This document shows positions 1-7,891 of a stretch of 20,356 nucleotides of DNA, piece by piece. Under the pieces are notes generated by a model. It saw only the letters and a list, made by a program, of their open reading frames with translations. It was not told the origin of the DNA and did not search any database. Origin of the DNA: Hyphomicrobiales bacterium (GTDB lineage: Bacteria > Pseudomonadota > Alphaproteobacteria > Rhizobiales > Xanthobacteraceae); contig JAPLPC010000113.1 in the NCBI GenBank assembly GCA_026400425.1, positions 1-20,356 on the forward strand, read 5' to 3'. Every line of letters begins with the position of its first letter. The first letter of the stretch is position 1. The translations under genes and the position numbers were made by a program.

Positions 1-561
1 GAACTCGAAGCCGGCCGCGAGCGCGCCCTCCAGCTAGGGGTGCACCTGCTCTCCGACGATTTCGTGACGATCGGACCGGCGCGTATCCTGGGTTGCACGC
101 TCTGGACCGACTACTGCCTGTTCGGTCCGGCGCTGCGGGAGCCCGCGATGCACACCGCGCGCGATGGCATGAGGGATCACAAGCGGATCACCTGGCGCAA
201 GGAGCCATGGGCCCGATTCCGGCCCGAGGAAGCGGCGGCGCTGCATGCCAAGTCCCGGGCTTTCCTGGAGACCGAGCTCGCGAAAGGCCACTCGGGACCC
301 GTTATCGTAGCCAGCCACCACGGCATGACGCTCGAGGCGGTTTCCCCCGTGAATCAGCGGTCGCTGCTCAGCGCAGCATATGCCTCGGAATTGCTTCCGC
401 TAGTCGATCGGCATCGTCCGACTGCCTGGATTTCAGGCCATTCCCACCACTTGATGAGGCTCCGCCGCAACGGGACGAAGCTCGTCAGCAACCCTCGGGG
501 ATATCCGGGCGAGAACACCGGATTCGATCCCGCCTTCGTCATGGAGATCGCCGATGACTGA
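1..561 (+). CDS. Metallophosphoesterase, 3' part (gene starts before the window)
   Basis: The reading frame is open from base 1, so the true start lies upstream and only about 186 C-terminal residues are visible. The sequence shows two metal-site motifs of calcineurin-like phosphoesterases: ASHHG (about 310-324) and GHSHH (436-450), the latter being the usual C-terminal His pair that binds the dinuclear metal centre. The N-terminal D-x-H and GD motifs would lie outside the window. Such enzymes hydrolyse phosphomonoesters or phosphodiesters; the substrate cannot be told. Its stop codon overlaps the start of the first small peptide gene by 8 bases, so the phosphatase and peptide are probably co-translated and belong with the downstream AAA-M41 protease gene. 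No signal peptide can be judged because the N-terminus is missing. Confidence 0.85.
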   Translation, partial: ELEAGRERALQLGVHLLSDDFVTIGPARILGCTLWTDYCLFGPALREPAMHTARDGMRDHKRITWRKEPWARFRPEEAAALHAKSRAFLETELAKGHSGPVIVASHHGMTLEAVSPVNQRSLLSAAYASELLPLVDRHRPTAWISGHSHHLMRLRRNGTKLVSNPRGYPGENTGFDPAFVMEIADD

Positions 562-613
562 TCCCTCGCGACGCTTCGCCATACTCTGCATGTGGCAGGT
601 GCATCCGCCCTAG
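554..613 (+). CDS. Small peptide 1 with QVHPP tail (19 aa)
   Basis: The frame reads MTDPSRRFAILCMWQVHPP followed by TAG. The start ATG lies inside the last codons of the metallophosphoesterase gene, and a GGAG Shine-Dalgarno sequence at 543-546 sits 7 bases before it. A second ORF 111 bases downstream has the same length, stop codon and last five residues, and also keeps the AI dipeptide at residues 9-10. I do not recognise the family. Twin short peptides with a fixed C-terminus, each with its own ribosome binding site, next to a peptidase gene could be a signal, a modified-peptide precursor, a toxin or antitoxin, or translational leaders. Support is the pairing and the ribosome binding site; very short ORFs can arise by chance. 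Confidence 0.5.
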   Translation: MTDPSRRFAILCMWQVHPP

Positions 614-616
614 CGG
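596..616 (+). repeat. 21-bp direct repeat, copy 1
   Basis: This copy is identical over 21 bases to 707-727 and begins CAGGTGCATCCGCCC. It encodes the last five residues and stop of peptide 1 plus three bases. Weaker similarity resumes about 10-25 bases further on: GACGTGACCA here resembles GAAGTGACCA at the start of the AAA gene. The repeat therefore looks like part of a longer, partly eroded duplication. Confidence 0.9.
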
Positions 617-664
617 GCCGGCACCGACGTGACCACCGCCACCACCGCCACCAAGGAGACAACG

Positions 665-724
665 ATGCCCCGACCCACGAAGCGCTCCGCCATAGCCTCC
701 TACCCGCAGGTGCATCCGCCCTAG
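665..724 (+). CDS. Small peptide 2 with QVHPP tail (19 aa)
   Basis: The frame reads MPRPTKRSAIASYPQVHPP followed by TAG. An AAGGAG Shine-Dalgarno sequence (653-658) lies 6 bases before the ATG, one of the strongest ribosome binding sites in the window and the reason for choosing this start. An in-frame GTG at 629 would give a 31-residue form with a Thr-rich N-terminus. The N-terminal half is basic, the tail is Pro-rich, and there is no hydrophobic segment long enough for a membrane helix. Length, AI dipeptide and QVHPP-stop match peptide 1. The AAA-M41 protease gene starts 36 bases after the stop, so the peptide is probably on the same transcript. Function unknown. Confidence 0.6.
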   Translation: MPRPTKRSAIASYPQVHPP

Positions 725-727
725 CGG
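707..727 (+). repeat. 21-bp direct repeat, copy 2
   Basis: Second copy of the 21-base repeat, spaced 111 bases (start to start) from the first. It encodes the QVHPP-stop end of peptide 2. The distance is a multiple of three, so both copies are read in the same frame. Confidence 0.9.
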
Positions 728-760
728 TTCTTCCACCATCATCACGCAGGACAGACCGAA

Positions 761-3139
761 GTGACCAAGCCGAAGAACGTCGGAAAACGAACGAAGACCA
801 AGGATGCGACCGCAGGCCGCCGCAAGAAGGCGACGCCGGGGAACGCCGCGGCCGCTGCCGGCCCGATGCCCGCGATGGGCCCGCTCGAGGAAGCGGTCCA
901 CCGCCGCGACGCCGCTGCCTGCGCCGTCTATCGCAAGAAGATGACCGCCGCTGCGGCGCGCCGTCCGGGCTGGACCGGCGAAGGCGCATCGGATGCCGAG
1001 CCGGGGAAGGCGAAGTCGAAGTCGTGGGGCAAGAAACTCGGTTCGCCCCTCGCGGCGCTCCGCAGGCCCTCGGCGGAAAACGACGACTTTCAGGAGGCAC
1101 CGCGCGGGCAGAAGATCGAAGCGATGCTGGCCATCGACGTCGCCGCACGTCTCATGTTCGCCAGGCAGATCGATCTGCAACCGGGGCTCGCGGACGCCAT
1201 CCGGAATGGCTCTCCCGTCGTGACGGTCGACATTGCCGACAGCGAGATCCTCGACCGGATCGGGCGCAACTGGAGCGACGTGGTACTGTCGGAGTCGGCA
1301 CGTTGCGTGAAGATCTCGGGCGGCGGTGGGCTGCGTCACGGCGATAGCGACGCCGTCTACGTGGTCGCGAAGGAGCCGGTCAAGCCGAAGGAGACCGACG
1401 GCCACCGACGCGTCCTCCTCGAGGCGATGTCGCTGGCCGTGCCGGTGTTCGTTTTCTCGCCGCGCGCCGCATCCCACCTGCCGTCCGGGCTGGGACTAGC
1501 CTTCGCGGAGAAGGTCGTGATTCCGCCTCTCGACGCGGCCACCATCGTGCGCACCATCGAGGTCGTGACGGGCCGGCCGTGCCGGAAGGCGCTCGACGAC
1601 GCAACCGTGTCCGCGACGGATCCGGCCACTCTTTCGCTCGCCGTCCGGTTCGACCGGTCGCCTTCGGACTGCGTCGCGCGCCTGCGTAGGCTGGCCGCCG
1701 ATAAGTCGGTCAAGCGGCAATCGCGCGACCTGTCCCTCTGCGAGCTTCACGGCATGGACGCGGCCGTGAATTGGGCCCGGTCGGCGATCGTAGATCTGAA
1801 TTCCTGGAGGCGCGGTGACGTAAAATCCTGGTCTGCAATTTCATCAAAAGTACTTCTGAACGGCCCTCCCGGAACCGGCAAGACGACATTCGCGCTTGTA
1901 TTCGCACGTGCGGCGGGACTGCCGATCGTCACGGCCTCGCTTGCCGGCTGGCAATCTCAGGGCCACCTCGGCGATCTCTTGAAGGCAATGAGGACCGATT
2001 TCCTAAAGGCTAGGGAGCTCGCGAATTCGACCTCCGGTTGCGTTTTATTCATCGACGAGGTCGATACTTTTGCCGACAGAAGCACGATCCGACATGATCA
2101 CGCCGATTATACGATTCAGGTAATTTCGGGATTTTTGGAGCTTACTGACGGTCTCGCGGGACATGAGAATCTCTTTCTGATCGCAGCCTGCAACGACGTG
2201 CGCCGCTGCGACCCGGCGCTGATCCGCCCGGGCCGGTTCAACCCCGTGATCGAAGTTAATCTGCCGGGCCTCGCGGATCTGGAAAAGATGTTCAGAGTGC
2301 GTCTGGGTCCGGACCTTGTCGATGCCGACCTGCGCGAAGTCTGCGAGCGCGCTCTCGGCGGCTCCGGCGCCGAAGTCGAGCGCATCGTCAACGACGCCCG
2401 CCGCGTCGCAAGACACGACGGCGCCCGGGCGCTGGCCATGCGGGATCTCCTCGGCATCGTGAAGGGCGAGGATACCCGGTCCGCAGCGCTTCGCTGGCGC
2501 GCGGCCTTGCATGAGGCCGGGCACATCGTGCTCGACGTCGTGTTCAATGGCCCGGCCGGGATCCACGCGACCATCACTCCCGCGCGCGGCAACGGCGGCA
2601 GGGTCGTCAGGACGGAGCGTGCCGAAGTGGCGGGCACCCACGGCGACTATTTTCGCCGGCTGCAGGTGATCCTCGCCGGCCGCACGGCGGAGATTTTGGT
2701 GCTTGGTGACGCCAGTCATGGCGCCGGCGGCGGCGCCGGCTCCGACCTGGAAATGGCCGGATCGGCGGCCGCCGCAATGGTAGGGTCGTTCGGCCTTGCG
2801 GGTTCCCGGCCGCTTCTCTACCTGGCGTCTCGAGAGCGGACCGATGAGTTGCTCGCTTACGCCGACGTGCGGCTGGCCGCGAACGATGAACTGGTCAAGG
2901 CGGAGGCGGCCTGCCGCAAGCTTCTCATCTCTAAGATCGGCGCCCTCCGCGCCGTGGCGGACCGGCTTTTCGAAGACGGCAGGATCGACGGCGTCACCGT
3001 CGGAATGCTGATCGATGGGCATGACGAAGTCGTCGGCGCCGAAGAATTCGAGGACCCGCAACCGACGACCACGTCCGAAGTCCGACAGCATGGAGTTTTG
3101 GGACCGGACGCGAGGAGCAACACCGATGACGGCAAGTGA
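761..3139 (+). CDS. Soluble FtsH-like AAA+ ATPase with M41 zinc-peptidase domain
   Basis: This 792-residue protein has an N-terminal region of about 350 residues of unknown role, then an AAA+ module and a metallopeptidase. Visible motifs are Walker A GPPGTGKT (368-375), Walker B FIDEVD (430-435), the RPGRF second region of homology with arginine-finger candidates (489-493), the zinc motif HEAGH (584-588) and a third-ligand candidate Asp662 in SDLEMA. This is the FtsH arrangement, but I see no N-terminal transmembrane helices and the first 70 residues are Lys/Ala/Arg-rich, so it is probably cytosolic. It should unfold and cleave proteins using ATP. The start is GTG with AGGA (748-751) 9 bases upstream. 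Its neighbours are the phosphatase and twin peptides upstream, and an HTH gene overlapping its end by 14 bases. GC drops to about half over roughly 1800-2160, within the ATPase core. Substrate unknown. Confidence 0.85.
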   Translation: MTKPKNVGKRTKTKDATAGRRKKATPGNAAAAAGPMPAMGPLEEAVHRRDAAACAVYRKKMTAAAARRPGWTGEGASDAEPGKAKSKSWGKKLGSPLAALRRPSAENDDFQEAPRGQKIEAMLAIDVAARLMFARQIDLQPGLADAIRNGSPVVTVDIADSEILDRIGRNWSDVVLSESARCVKISGGGGLRHGDSDAVYVVAKEPVKPKETDGHRRVLLEAMSLAVPVFVFSPRAASHLPSGLGLAFAEKVVIPPLDAATIVRTIEVVTGRPCRKALDDATVSATDPATLSLAVRFDRSPSDCVARLRRLAADKSVKRQSRDLSLCELHGMDAAVNWARSAIVDLNSWRRGDVKSWSAISSKVLLNGPPGTGKTTFALVFARAAGLPIVTASLAGWQSQGHLGDLLKAMRTDFLKARELANSTSGCVLFIDEVDTFADRSTIRHDHADYTIQVISGFLELTDGLAGHENLFLIAACNDVRRCDPALIRPGRFNPVIEVNLPGLADLEKMFRVRLGPDLVDADLREVCERALGGSGAEVERIVNDARRVARHDGARALAMRDLLGIVKGEDTRSAALRWRAALHEAGHIVLDVVFNGPAGIHATITPARGNGGRVVRTERAEVAGTHGDYFRRLQVILAGRTAEILVLGDASHGAGGGAGSDLEMAGSAAAAMVGSFGLAGSRPLLYLASRERTDELLAYADVRLAANDELVKAEAACRKLLISKIGALRAVADRLFEDGRIDGVTVGMLIDGHDEVVGAEEFEDPQPTTTSEVRQHGVLGPDARSNTDDGK

Positions 3140-3452
3140 TCTGCCGCCGCGCATCGCCGCGCGGCCGAATCCGAACGACTGGGGCGACGAAGACCTCATG
3201 ACGCTTGCTGAGGCGGCTGCGCTTTTCTGGCCGGATGGACCCATTTCCGAGCGGACCTTGCGGACGGCTGTCCGCGACGGCCGCTTGCCGATCTCGATTC
3301 TCGCCGGCAAGTTCTTCGTCACCAAGATCGCACTAAGGCGCCTATCGGAATGCGAGCCTGTCGCGGGCGGCGTCGCTGGCCGCTCTGGAAGCCGCACCGT
3401 CCTCGAAGACGACCTCGCGGCGATCGACCGCATGGGCCGGCGCGACGGGTAA
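3126..3452 (+). CDS. Small helix-turn-helix (excisionase/MerR-like) protein
   Basis: The product is 108 residues. Residues about 25-75 (LMTLAEAAALF...SERTLRTAVRDGRL...KFFVTKIALRRL) have the pattern of a winged HTH of the excisionase/MerR type: a 'pathway' helix, a recognition helix, and a beta hairpin followed by a helix that places the protein on DNA. The ATG overlaps the last 14 bases of the AAA-M41 gene, which implies translational coupling. The C-terminal third is Gly/Arg/Asp-rich and looks disordered. It may regulate this operon or the next one, or act as a recombination directionality factor; the context, with no integrase next to it, favours a regulator. The family call is moderate and the target is unknown. 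Confidence 0.65.
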   Translation: MTASDLPPRIAARPNPNDWGDEDLMTLAEAAALFWPDGPISERTLRTAVRDGRLPISILAGKFFVTKIALRRLSECEPVAGGVAGRSGSRTVLEDDLAAIDRMGRRDG

Positions 3453-3519
3453 CGTCTCGCGCGCTGCCGAAGCGGGGGCCGCACCCCGCGCGAGCTTGAC
3501 GATCGACGCGTGATCGTAC

Positions 3520-3532
3520 GATTGTGACAATC
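3520..3532 (+). promoter_or_regulatory. Inverted repeat GATTGT-G-ACAATC before the PRTase operon
   Basis: A perfect 6+1+6 inverted repeat lies in the 215-base gap between the HTH gene and the PRTase gene. A weak promoter candidate (TTGACG at 3496, TACGAT at 3517) overlaps its left edge. This fits an operator for the five-gene operon, possibly bound by the upstream HTH protein (inference). The gap otherwise shows no clear gene; a 15-codon ORF at 3624-3671 overlaps the PRTase start but has no ribosome binding site. Confidence 0.35.
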
Positions 3533-3667
3533 ATCGGTTGCGCCGCGTTTCCGAGGCCGGGGGGCCGGGTCGTCCTGCATAGCGATCACCGCCGCAGGCG
3601 CCCCGTCGGTGGCCGTCCGTCACATGAGATCTTCCACCTGCATTCCTGGTACATCGGACCATCACGC

Positions 3668-4807
3668 ATGAACGAGGCTCTCGCGCTCAAACTGCTTCGC
3701 AACATCATGCAATGGGACGAGGAAACGGCGACCCGCGAATACAAGTGGGTGCGCCTGATGTCCCTTCTGAAATACGACGGATATCGAGATTACGTCGCAG
3801 GCGTGCGGTTTACGGAAAGTTTCGCGGGTTGGCTCATCCAGTTCAAACCCGCCCATCGCGCTGCGGCTTACGACTTCGTGAAGAACCGCCTGGTCTACTT
3901 CTCACCACTCGAAATTCACCGGCTCGTCGACCAGCTTTATCCGCGTTTCATCGAGCCCAAGCTCCGTAAGGCGGCATCCGGTCGAACCGGTGTCGCCCCG
4001 TATCTCGTCATGTCCGACCGGATAGCGAGGCAGGAGCTGCTGCGCGAGAGGCGACGGACCCTCTTCATCGGATTGAGCGACGGGGCACGGATCGACATCC
4101 TTCGGCGGTCCAATGCCGGCGTTCTCGTCAACGACCAGATCGTCCTGGCCACGCACATCGATGACGACAAGTGGAAGGACCTCGGCTCGAAGCTGGGCGA
4201 AGACCCGATCTTCGAGCCGAAAAGCAATCCTAAGTTCGACCGCATCTGTCTGGTCGACGATTTCACCGGTTCGGGGACGAGCTTCCTGCGCCAGCGCAAG
4301 AACAAGACTTGGACCGGCAAGCTTAGGAAATTCGGGCTGGGGCTCGTCGCCGCCCGGCAAAAACTGGGCCCCGACTTTCCGCTGACCGACGACTTCGCGC
4401 TCCACATCCACCACTACATCTCCTCGCACCAGGCACACTCGACGATCGTCGAGCGGATCGCCGCGATATCCGCCGATGCGGCAGACGAAGAGGGTTGGTT
4501 CTCGCAGATCGAAGTGAGCGAGGGCATTCTGCTTCCCGAAAGCACGCGTTTGACCGCGGAAAGCGATCCCGACATGTGGGAGGTATGCCACCGGTACTAT
4601 GACCACGGGCTATACGAACAGTTGAAGACCCACTTGGAGGAGGCGCAGCAGACCCACATCCGCCATGGATACGGCGATAGCGCGCTCCCTGTCGTTCTCG
4701 AACACAATTGCCCGAACAACGCGATTACCCTGTTATGGTCAGAGACCGACGGCTCCTCCGGGCACGCCATGCGCCCGCTCTTCCCGCGTCGGCACCGGCA
4801 CTCCTGA
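3668..4807 (+). CDS. Class I phosphoribosyltransferase-like protein of a conflict-type operon
   Basis: The 379-residue product carries a PRPP-loop signature, ICLVDDFTGSGTSF, with Asp197-Asp198 and TGSGT at 200-204. This matches the class I phosphoribosyltransferase pattern of two acidic residues followed by a T-G-x-x-T loop. A helical region of about 150 residues precedes it, and a C-terminal EHNCPNN (345-351) is reminiscent of a HNTPNN-like motif I associate from memory with the family called PRTase-CE; this was not checked. Typical enzymes exchange a base with pyrophosphate on PRPP; here the role could instead be sensing. ATG 3668 begins the conserved-looking MNEALALKLL; upstream in-frame GTG codons give a low-complexity Arg-rich extension, so they were not chosen. 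The ribosome binding site is weak. It is the first gene of the tight operon to 10835; the ATPase gene begins 13 bases after its stop. Confidence 0.75.
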   Translation: MNEALALKLLRNIMQWDEETATREYKWVRLMSLLKYDGYRDYVAGVRFTESFAGWLIQFKPAHRAAAYDFVKNRLVYFSPLEIHRLVDQLYPRFIEPKLRKAASGRTGVAPYLVMSDRIARQELLRERRRTLFIGLSDGARIDILRRSNAGVLVNDQIVLATHIDDDKWKDLGSKLGEDPIFEPKSNPKFDRICLVDDFTGSGTSFLRQRKNKTWTGKLRKFGLGLVAARQKLGPDFPLTDDFALHIHHYISSHQAHSTIVERIAAISADAADEEGWFSQIEVSEGILLPESTRLTAESDPDMWEVCHRYYDHGLYEQLKTHLEEAQQTHIRHGYGDSALPVVLEHNCPNNAITLLWSETDGSSGHAMRPLFPRRHRHS

Positions 4808-4820
4808 GAACCGCGAGATC

Positions 4821-6734
4821 ATGGCAAATCCCTTCGAAAAGCGCGCGACCGAATATCTTCGGGACGACGAGGCAGGCTTCCTGTCCATCGTCAGTCCGGA
4901 ACCGCTCAGGACCTATCTCGAGCCATACGCCTCGCAAGGCCAGCTTTATGAAAAGCTGGTCCGGATCATCGGCTCCCCCGGCTCAGGCAAGACCACGATG
5001 GCGACGTTGGTCGAGTCCCGGATGGTCTCGGCCGTGCTGGCAGAGCGCGAAAAGGGCGACTACGGCGAAATCATAGCCGCCCTCGACGCTTGCGGCATCG
5101 TGACGAAGGGCGTCCAGACCATCGCCGGCGTGCGCCTTCCGATGGAGGGCGAATACCGTGATTTCTGGGAGTTGCCCTATGAGGTAGCCCTCCGCACGCG
5201 ACTGGTGCTCACGTTGATCCAAGCGCGGGCCGTGCTCGGCCTCGTCCGCAACCTGGAACGGCGGGAGGCGAACCCAAGATTCAGCTTCATCATACGGTCC
5301 GACGCGGGTGCGGCCTTGGAGAGCATAGGCGGCAGCGAGACCGAACGGATCGTCGAGCGCGCCCGCGCCGTCGAGAGGGCCGTCTACGAGGTCGGCGCCA
5401 GTCTGGTGCCGCCGCGGGAAGAAGCGATCCCGGAAGCCGCCGTCCGACCTTTCAGACCGTTTGACGTTATCGAGGGCATCCGGCTGGAGCGTCCGAACGG
5501 AACGACGGAGACATTGCGTTTTCTCGTCATCCTGGACGATGCCCACACCCTGGCTCCAGAGCAATTCGACCTCGTCTTCCGCGACCTGGCCCGCCGGGAG
5601 ATCCGCATCGCCAGGTGGATCATGATGCGGCAGGACGGCATCAAACCCGAGATTGCGCTCGGAAACGCCGACACGTCGCTTGCTCCGGAGGTCACGCCCG
5701 GCCGCGACTACATCGACGTCTTCCTCAACAAGGCCGAGGACCGTCAGCGTTCGCGCACGATCTTCAGGACCATGGCGCGAAGCATGGCGGACCGCTACCT
5801 CCGGAGACATCCCGTCTTCGAACGGAGACCATGGCGGGGCTTTTCGACGCTGCTGTCCGTCGAGATTCCCAGCCTTCCCATCCAGACCGTCAAGCGCATT
5901 GAGCAGGATGTCGAGAAGATCGAGGCCAGCCTGAGGATCACCCCCGGCCGGCGTGAAATGCTGAAAAAAGAGATCGAACGCTACGTCTCCGGAGCCAAGA
6001 CCCAGGACACGGGCAAGGAGGTCCAAGCCGTCATGCTGCGCATCCTGATGCACCGCTACGTCAACCAGGTGCCGCAGCAGTCGCTCTTCGAAGGCGATCT
6101 AGATCCCGAACCGCGGCGGACGATGACGGCGGACTCCGACGTGGCCAACGGAGCACGTCTCTATCTGAAGCATCACCATTCGAGAGCGTTGCACTACGGA
6201 ATGAACGCTCTAAGCGACGCAAGCTCGGAGAACGCGGAGCTCTTCCTGCATCTGGCAGCGTCGCTCGTCGACAGGATGGAAGCGCGGATCATCAACGGCG
6301 ATCCGCCGCTGCTCTCGCCCGAGAACCAGGACAAGATCCTCGGGGACCGCGCGCGGCAGATCATCCAGAAATGGAATTTCCCGTTCGCGTCGAGCATCCG
6401 CAAGATGACCGCGGCGATCGCCAAGGAGTGCGTGGACGAGAGCCTTGCTCCCAACGCGTGGCTGGGAAGCGGCGCGAACGCCATCGGAATTCCACAGGAC
6501 GAATTCTCGGAGGCGGCCAGCGGCAAGAACACCGAATTCACCCAGATTCTCCATTACGCAGTCGCATACAACGCAATCCTGCTGCGTCCGAACTATCCGC
6601 AAGGCAACAAGCTGTGGTGCCTCCTGGAGCTCGGTGGCCCGGTGATCCTCGCCAATTCGCTGACCCTCAATCGCGGCGGCTTCCTCCAGAAGCGTCTCGC
6701 CGATCTCCACAGATACGCCGGAGTCGCGACGTGA
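4821..6734 (+). CDS. ORC/Cdc6-like P-loop ATPase
   Basis: The 637-residue protein has a P-loop GSPGSGKTT at 51-59 and a Walker B FLVILDDAH with acidic residues at 239-240. The opening, MANPFEKRATEY, and the Walker A placement near residue 50 fit AAA+/STAND proteins of the ORC-Cdc6-like group found in conflict loci (family assignment from memory). The last 300 residues are helical with an LNRGGFLQKRL segment near the end that could be a winged-helix tail. Likely role: ATP-driven switch or scaffold that senses a trigger or DNA and controls the neighbouring enzymes. ATG 4821 is chosen because it begins the recognisable domain; in-frame upstream starts run into the PRTase gene. The last bases overlap the next gene as GTGA. 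Confidence 0.75.
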   Translation: MANPFEKRATEYLRDDEAGFLSIVSPEPLRTYLEPYASQGQLYEKLVRIIGSPGSGKTTMATLVESRMVSAVLAEREKGDYGEIIAALDACGIVTKGVQTIAGVRLPMEGEYRDFWELPYEVALRTRLVLTLIQARAVLGLVRNLERREANPRFSFIIRSDAGAALESIGGSETERIVERARAVERAVYEVGASLVPPREEAIPEAAVRPFRPFDVIEGIRLERPNGTTETLRFLVILDDAHTLAPEQFDLVFRDLARREIRIARWIMMRQDGIKPEIALGNADTSLAPEVTPGRDYIDVFLNKAEDRQRSRTIFRTMARSMADRYLRRHPVFERRPWRGFSTLLSVEIPSLPIQTVKRIEQDVEKIEASLRITPGRREMLKKEIERYVSGAKTQDTGKEVQAVMLRILMHRYVNQVPQQSLFEGDLDPEPRRTMTADSDVANGARLYLKHHHSRALHYGMNALSDASSENAELFLHLAASLVDRMEARIINGDPPLLSPENQDKILGDRARQIIQKWNFPFASSIRKMTAAIAKECVDESLAPNAWLGSGANAIGIPQDEFSEAASGKNTEFTQILHYAVAYNAILLRPNYPQGNKLWCLLELGGPVILANSLTLNRGGFLQKRLADLHRYAGVAT

Positions 6735-7891
6735 CGTCACCCCGTTGGCAACATTGCGTCTCCCACGGCGACGCCGAAGCGGAGACGTTCCTGCGGGAAT
6801 ATTTCGCCCGCCCGGACAGATCATGTCTGCTCGTCGCCGGAGCGGGCTTCGATCCGCGCAGCGCGGCCATTCCGGCGATCATGGCTGAGTCTAGCGCTGG
6901 CGACGGCCCGGCCCGACTTAGCGCGATCTTCATCCGCGAGCACCGCCCGAATCCGGGCGCCGATCTCCTGCGGGCCGGCGACGCCCACGCCGTGCTCCTT
7001 CAACGTACGATACCCAGATCGCGGATCATCGAGGTAGACGTCCTCGCGGACACCGACCGGGCCGTGGTCGGTGGGCAACGGGTCATTTCAGCCATAAGCA
7101 GGCTCGATGCCGGCCTGCTGGACGGAGTGACCGACGTCGTGCTCGACATCAGCGCCTTGTCCATCGGCATATTCTTTCCGCTGGCGTCCTATTTCGTCGC
7201 CGCATGCGAGGCGGCGGGTCCGGGCATGAACTTCCACGTCGTCACGGCTTCGAACCCGTTCCTCGACGATGCCATCACCGCGATATCGAGCGACGTTGTC
7301 GACCCGGTGCGCGGTTTCAGCGGCGAAATCGACTTCGAAGCGAGTGCGGACGAGCCCAAGATCTGGCTTCCGCATCTCTCCAAGAACCGGAATTCCGCTC
7401 TTCAGCTCATCCTGGACAGCTTGGATGGACCGGTCAGCGTCTGTCCGGTGCTTCCGTTGTCCCAGCGGGACCCCACGACAGCCGACCGGCTCGTCGCAGA
7501 CTTCGAGAACGAACTTTACGAAGGATGGAAGGTGGACTCGAGAAATCTGGTCTACGCCATCGAGGACGATCCGCTCGACCTGTACCGGACGATCACGTCC
7601 ATCCATCATCGCACCAACAGCGTCTTCAAATCGTTGACGAATTCCCACCTCGTCCTCTCGCCGTCGGGCAACAAGGTGCTGGCGATAGGAGCGCTGATGG
7701 CTGCGCTCGAACACAAGCTCGCCGTCAGGTACGTCGAATCCGTGGGATACGAAGTCGACTGGACCAAGATCGAGACCGCGGCGAACTCGCGCAGCAGGCT
7801 CGTCCACGTGTGGCTGCAAGGCGAGCCATACATCGAGCCGCCGGAAGTTACTTCCGGCGCCGGCCGGGAGCTCGAAGGGACCGCTACATGA
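6731..7891 (+). CDS. Unrecognised operon protein with GAGFDPR motif, possible Rossmann-like N-terminus
   Basis: I do not recognise this 386-residue protein with confidence. The N-terminus has a beta strand followed by a Gly-rich loop, CLLVAGAGFDPR (Gly-Ala-Gly at 37-39), like a nucleotide-binding Rossmann-type loop. A second hydrophobic strand-helix, DVVLDISALSIGIFFPL, starts near 136 with Asp139. Its middle carries acidic and aromatic residues, and there is no signal peptide; the hydrophobic stretch near 140-160 is more like a buried helix than a membrane span. Start: GTG 6731, within the GTGA overlap with the ATPase stop; this removes a long out-of-context extension. Its end overlaps the next start as ATGA. 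Placement between the ATPase and the SIS-HAD enzyme suggests a sensor or a nucleotide/sugar-binding subunit of the same system (inference). Confidence 0.7.
   Translation: MTSPRWQHCVSHGDAEAETFLREYFARPDRSCLLVAGAGFDPRSAAIPAIMAESSAGDGPARLSAIFIREHRPNPGADLLRAGDAHAVLLQRTIPRSRIIEVDVLADTDRAVVGGQRVISAISRLDAGLLDGVTDVVLDISALSIGIFFPLASYFVAACEAAGPGMNFHVVTASNPFLDDAITAISSDVVDPVRGFSGEIDFEASADEPKIWLPHLSKNRNSALQLILDSLDGPVSVCPVLPLSQRDPTTADRLVADFENELYEGWKVDSRNLVYAIEDDPLDLYRTITSIHHRTNSVFKSLTNSHLVLSPSGNKVLAIGALMAALEHKLAVRYVESVGYEVDWTKIETAANSRSRLVHVWLQGEPYIEPPEVTSGAGRELEGTAT

Noticed and set aside
629..652. Short tandem ACCACCGCC units as a possible repeat array or minisatellite
   Set aside because: Only about two to three units, explained by GC-rich sequence; not a structured array.
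2045..3589. Long minus-strand open frame opposite the AAA-M41 gene
   Set aside because: It is a shadow frame in GC-rich DNA, without motifs, opposite a gene with intact ATPase and peptidase motifs.
3524..3667. N-terminal extension of the PRTase gene from GTG 3524
   Set aside because: The added 48 residues are low-complexity and Arg/Pro/Gly-rich, there is no good ribosome binding site, and the extension crosses the likely operator; ATG 3668 is preferred.
3624..3671. 15-codon ORF overlapping the PRTase start, considered as a third peptide like the QVHPP pair
   Set aside because: It ends in SDHHA, has no Shine-Dalgarno sequence and shows no similarity to the twin peptides.
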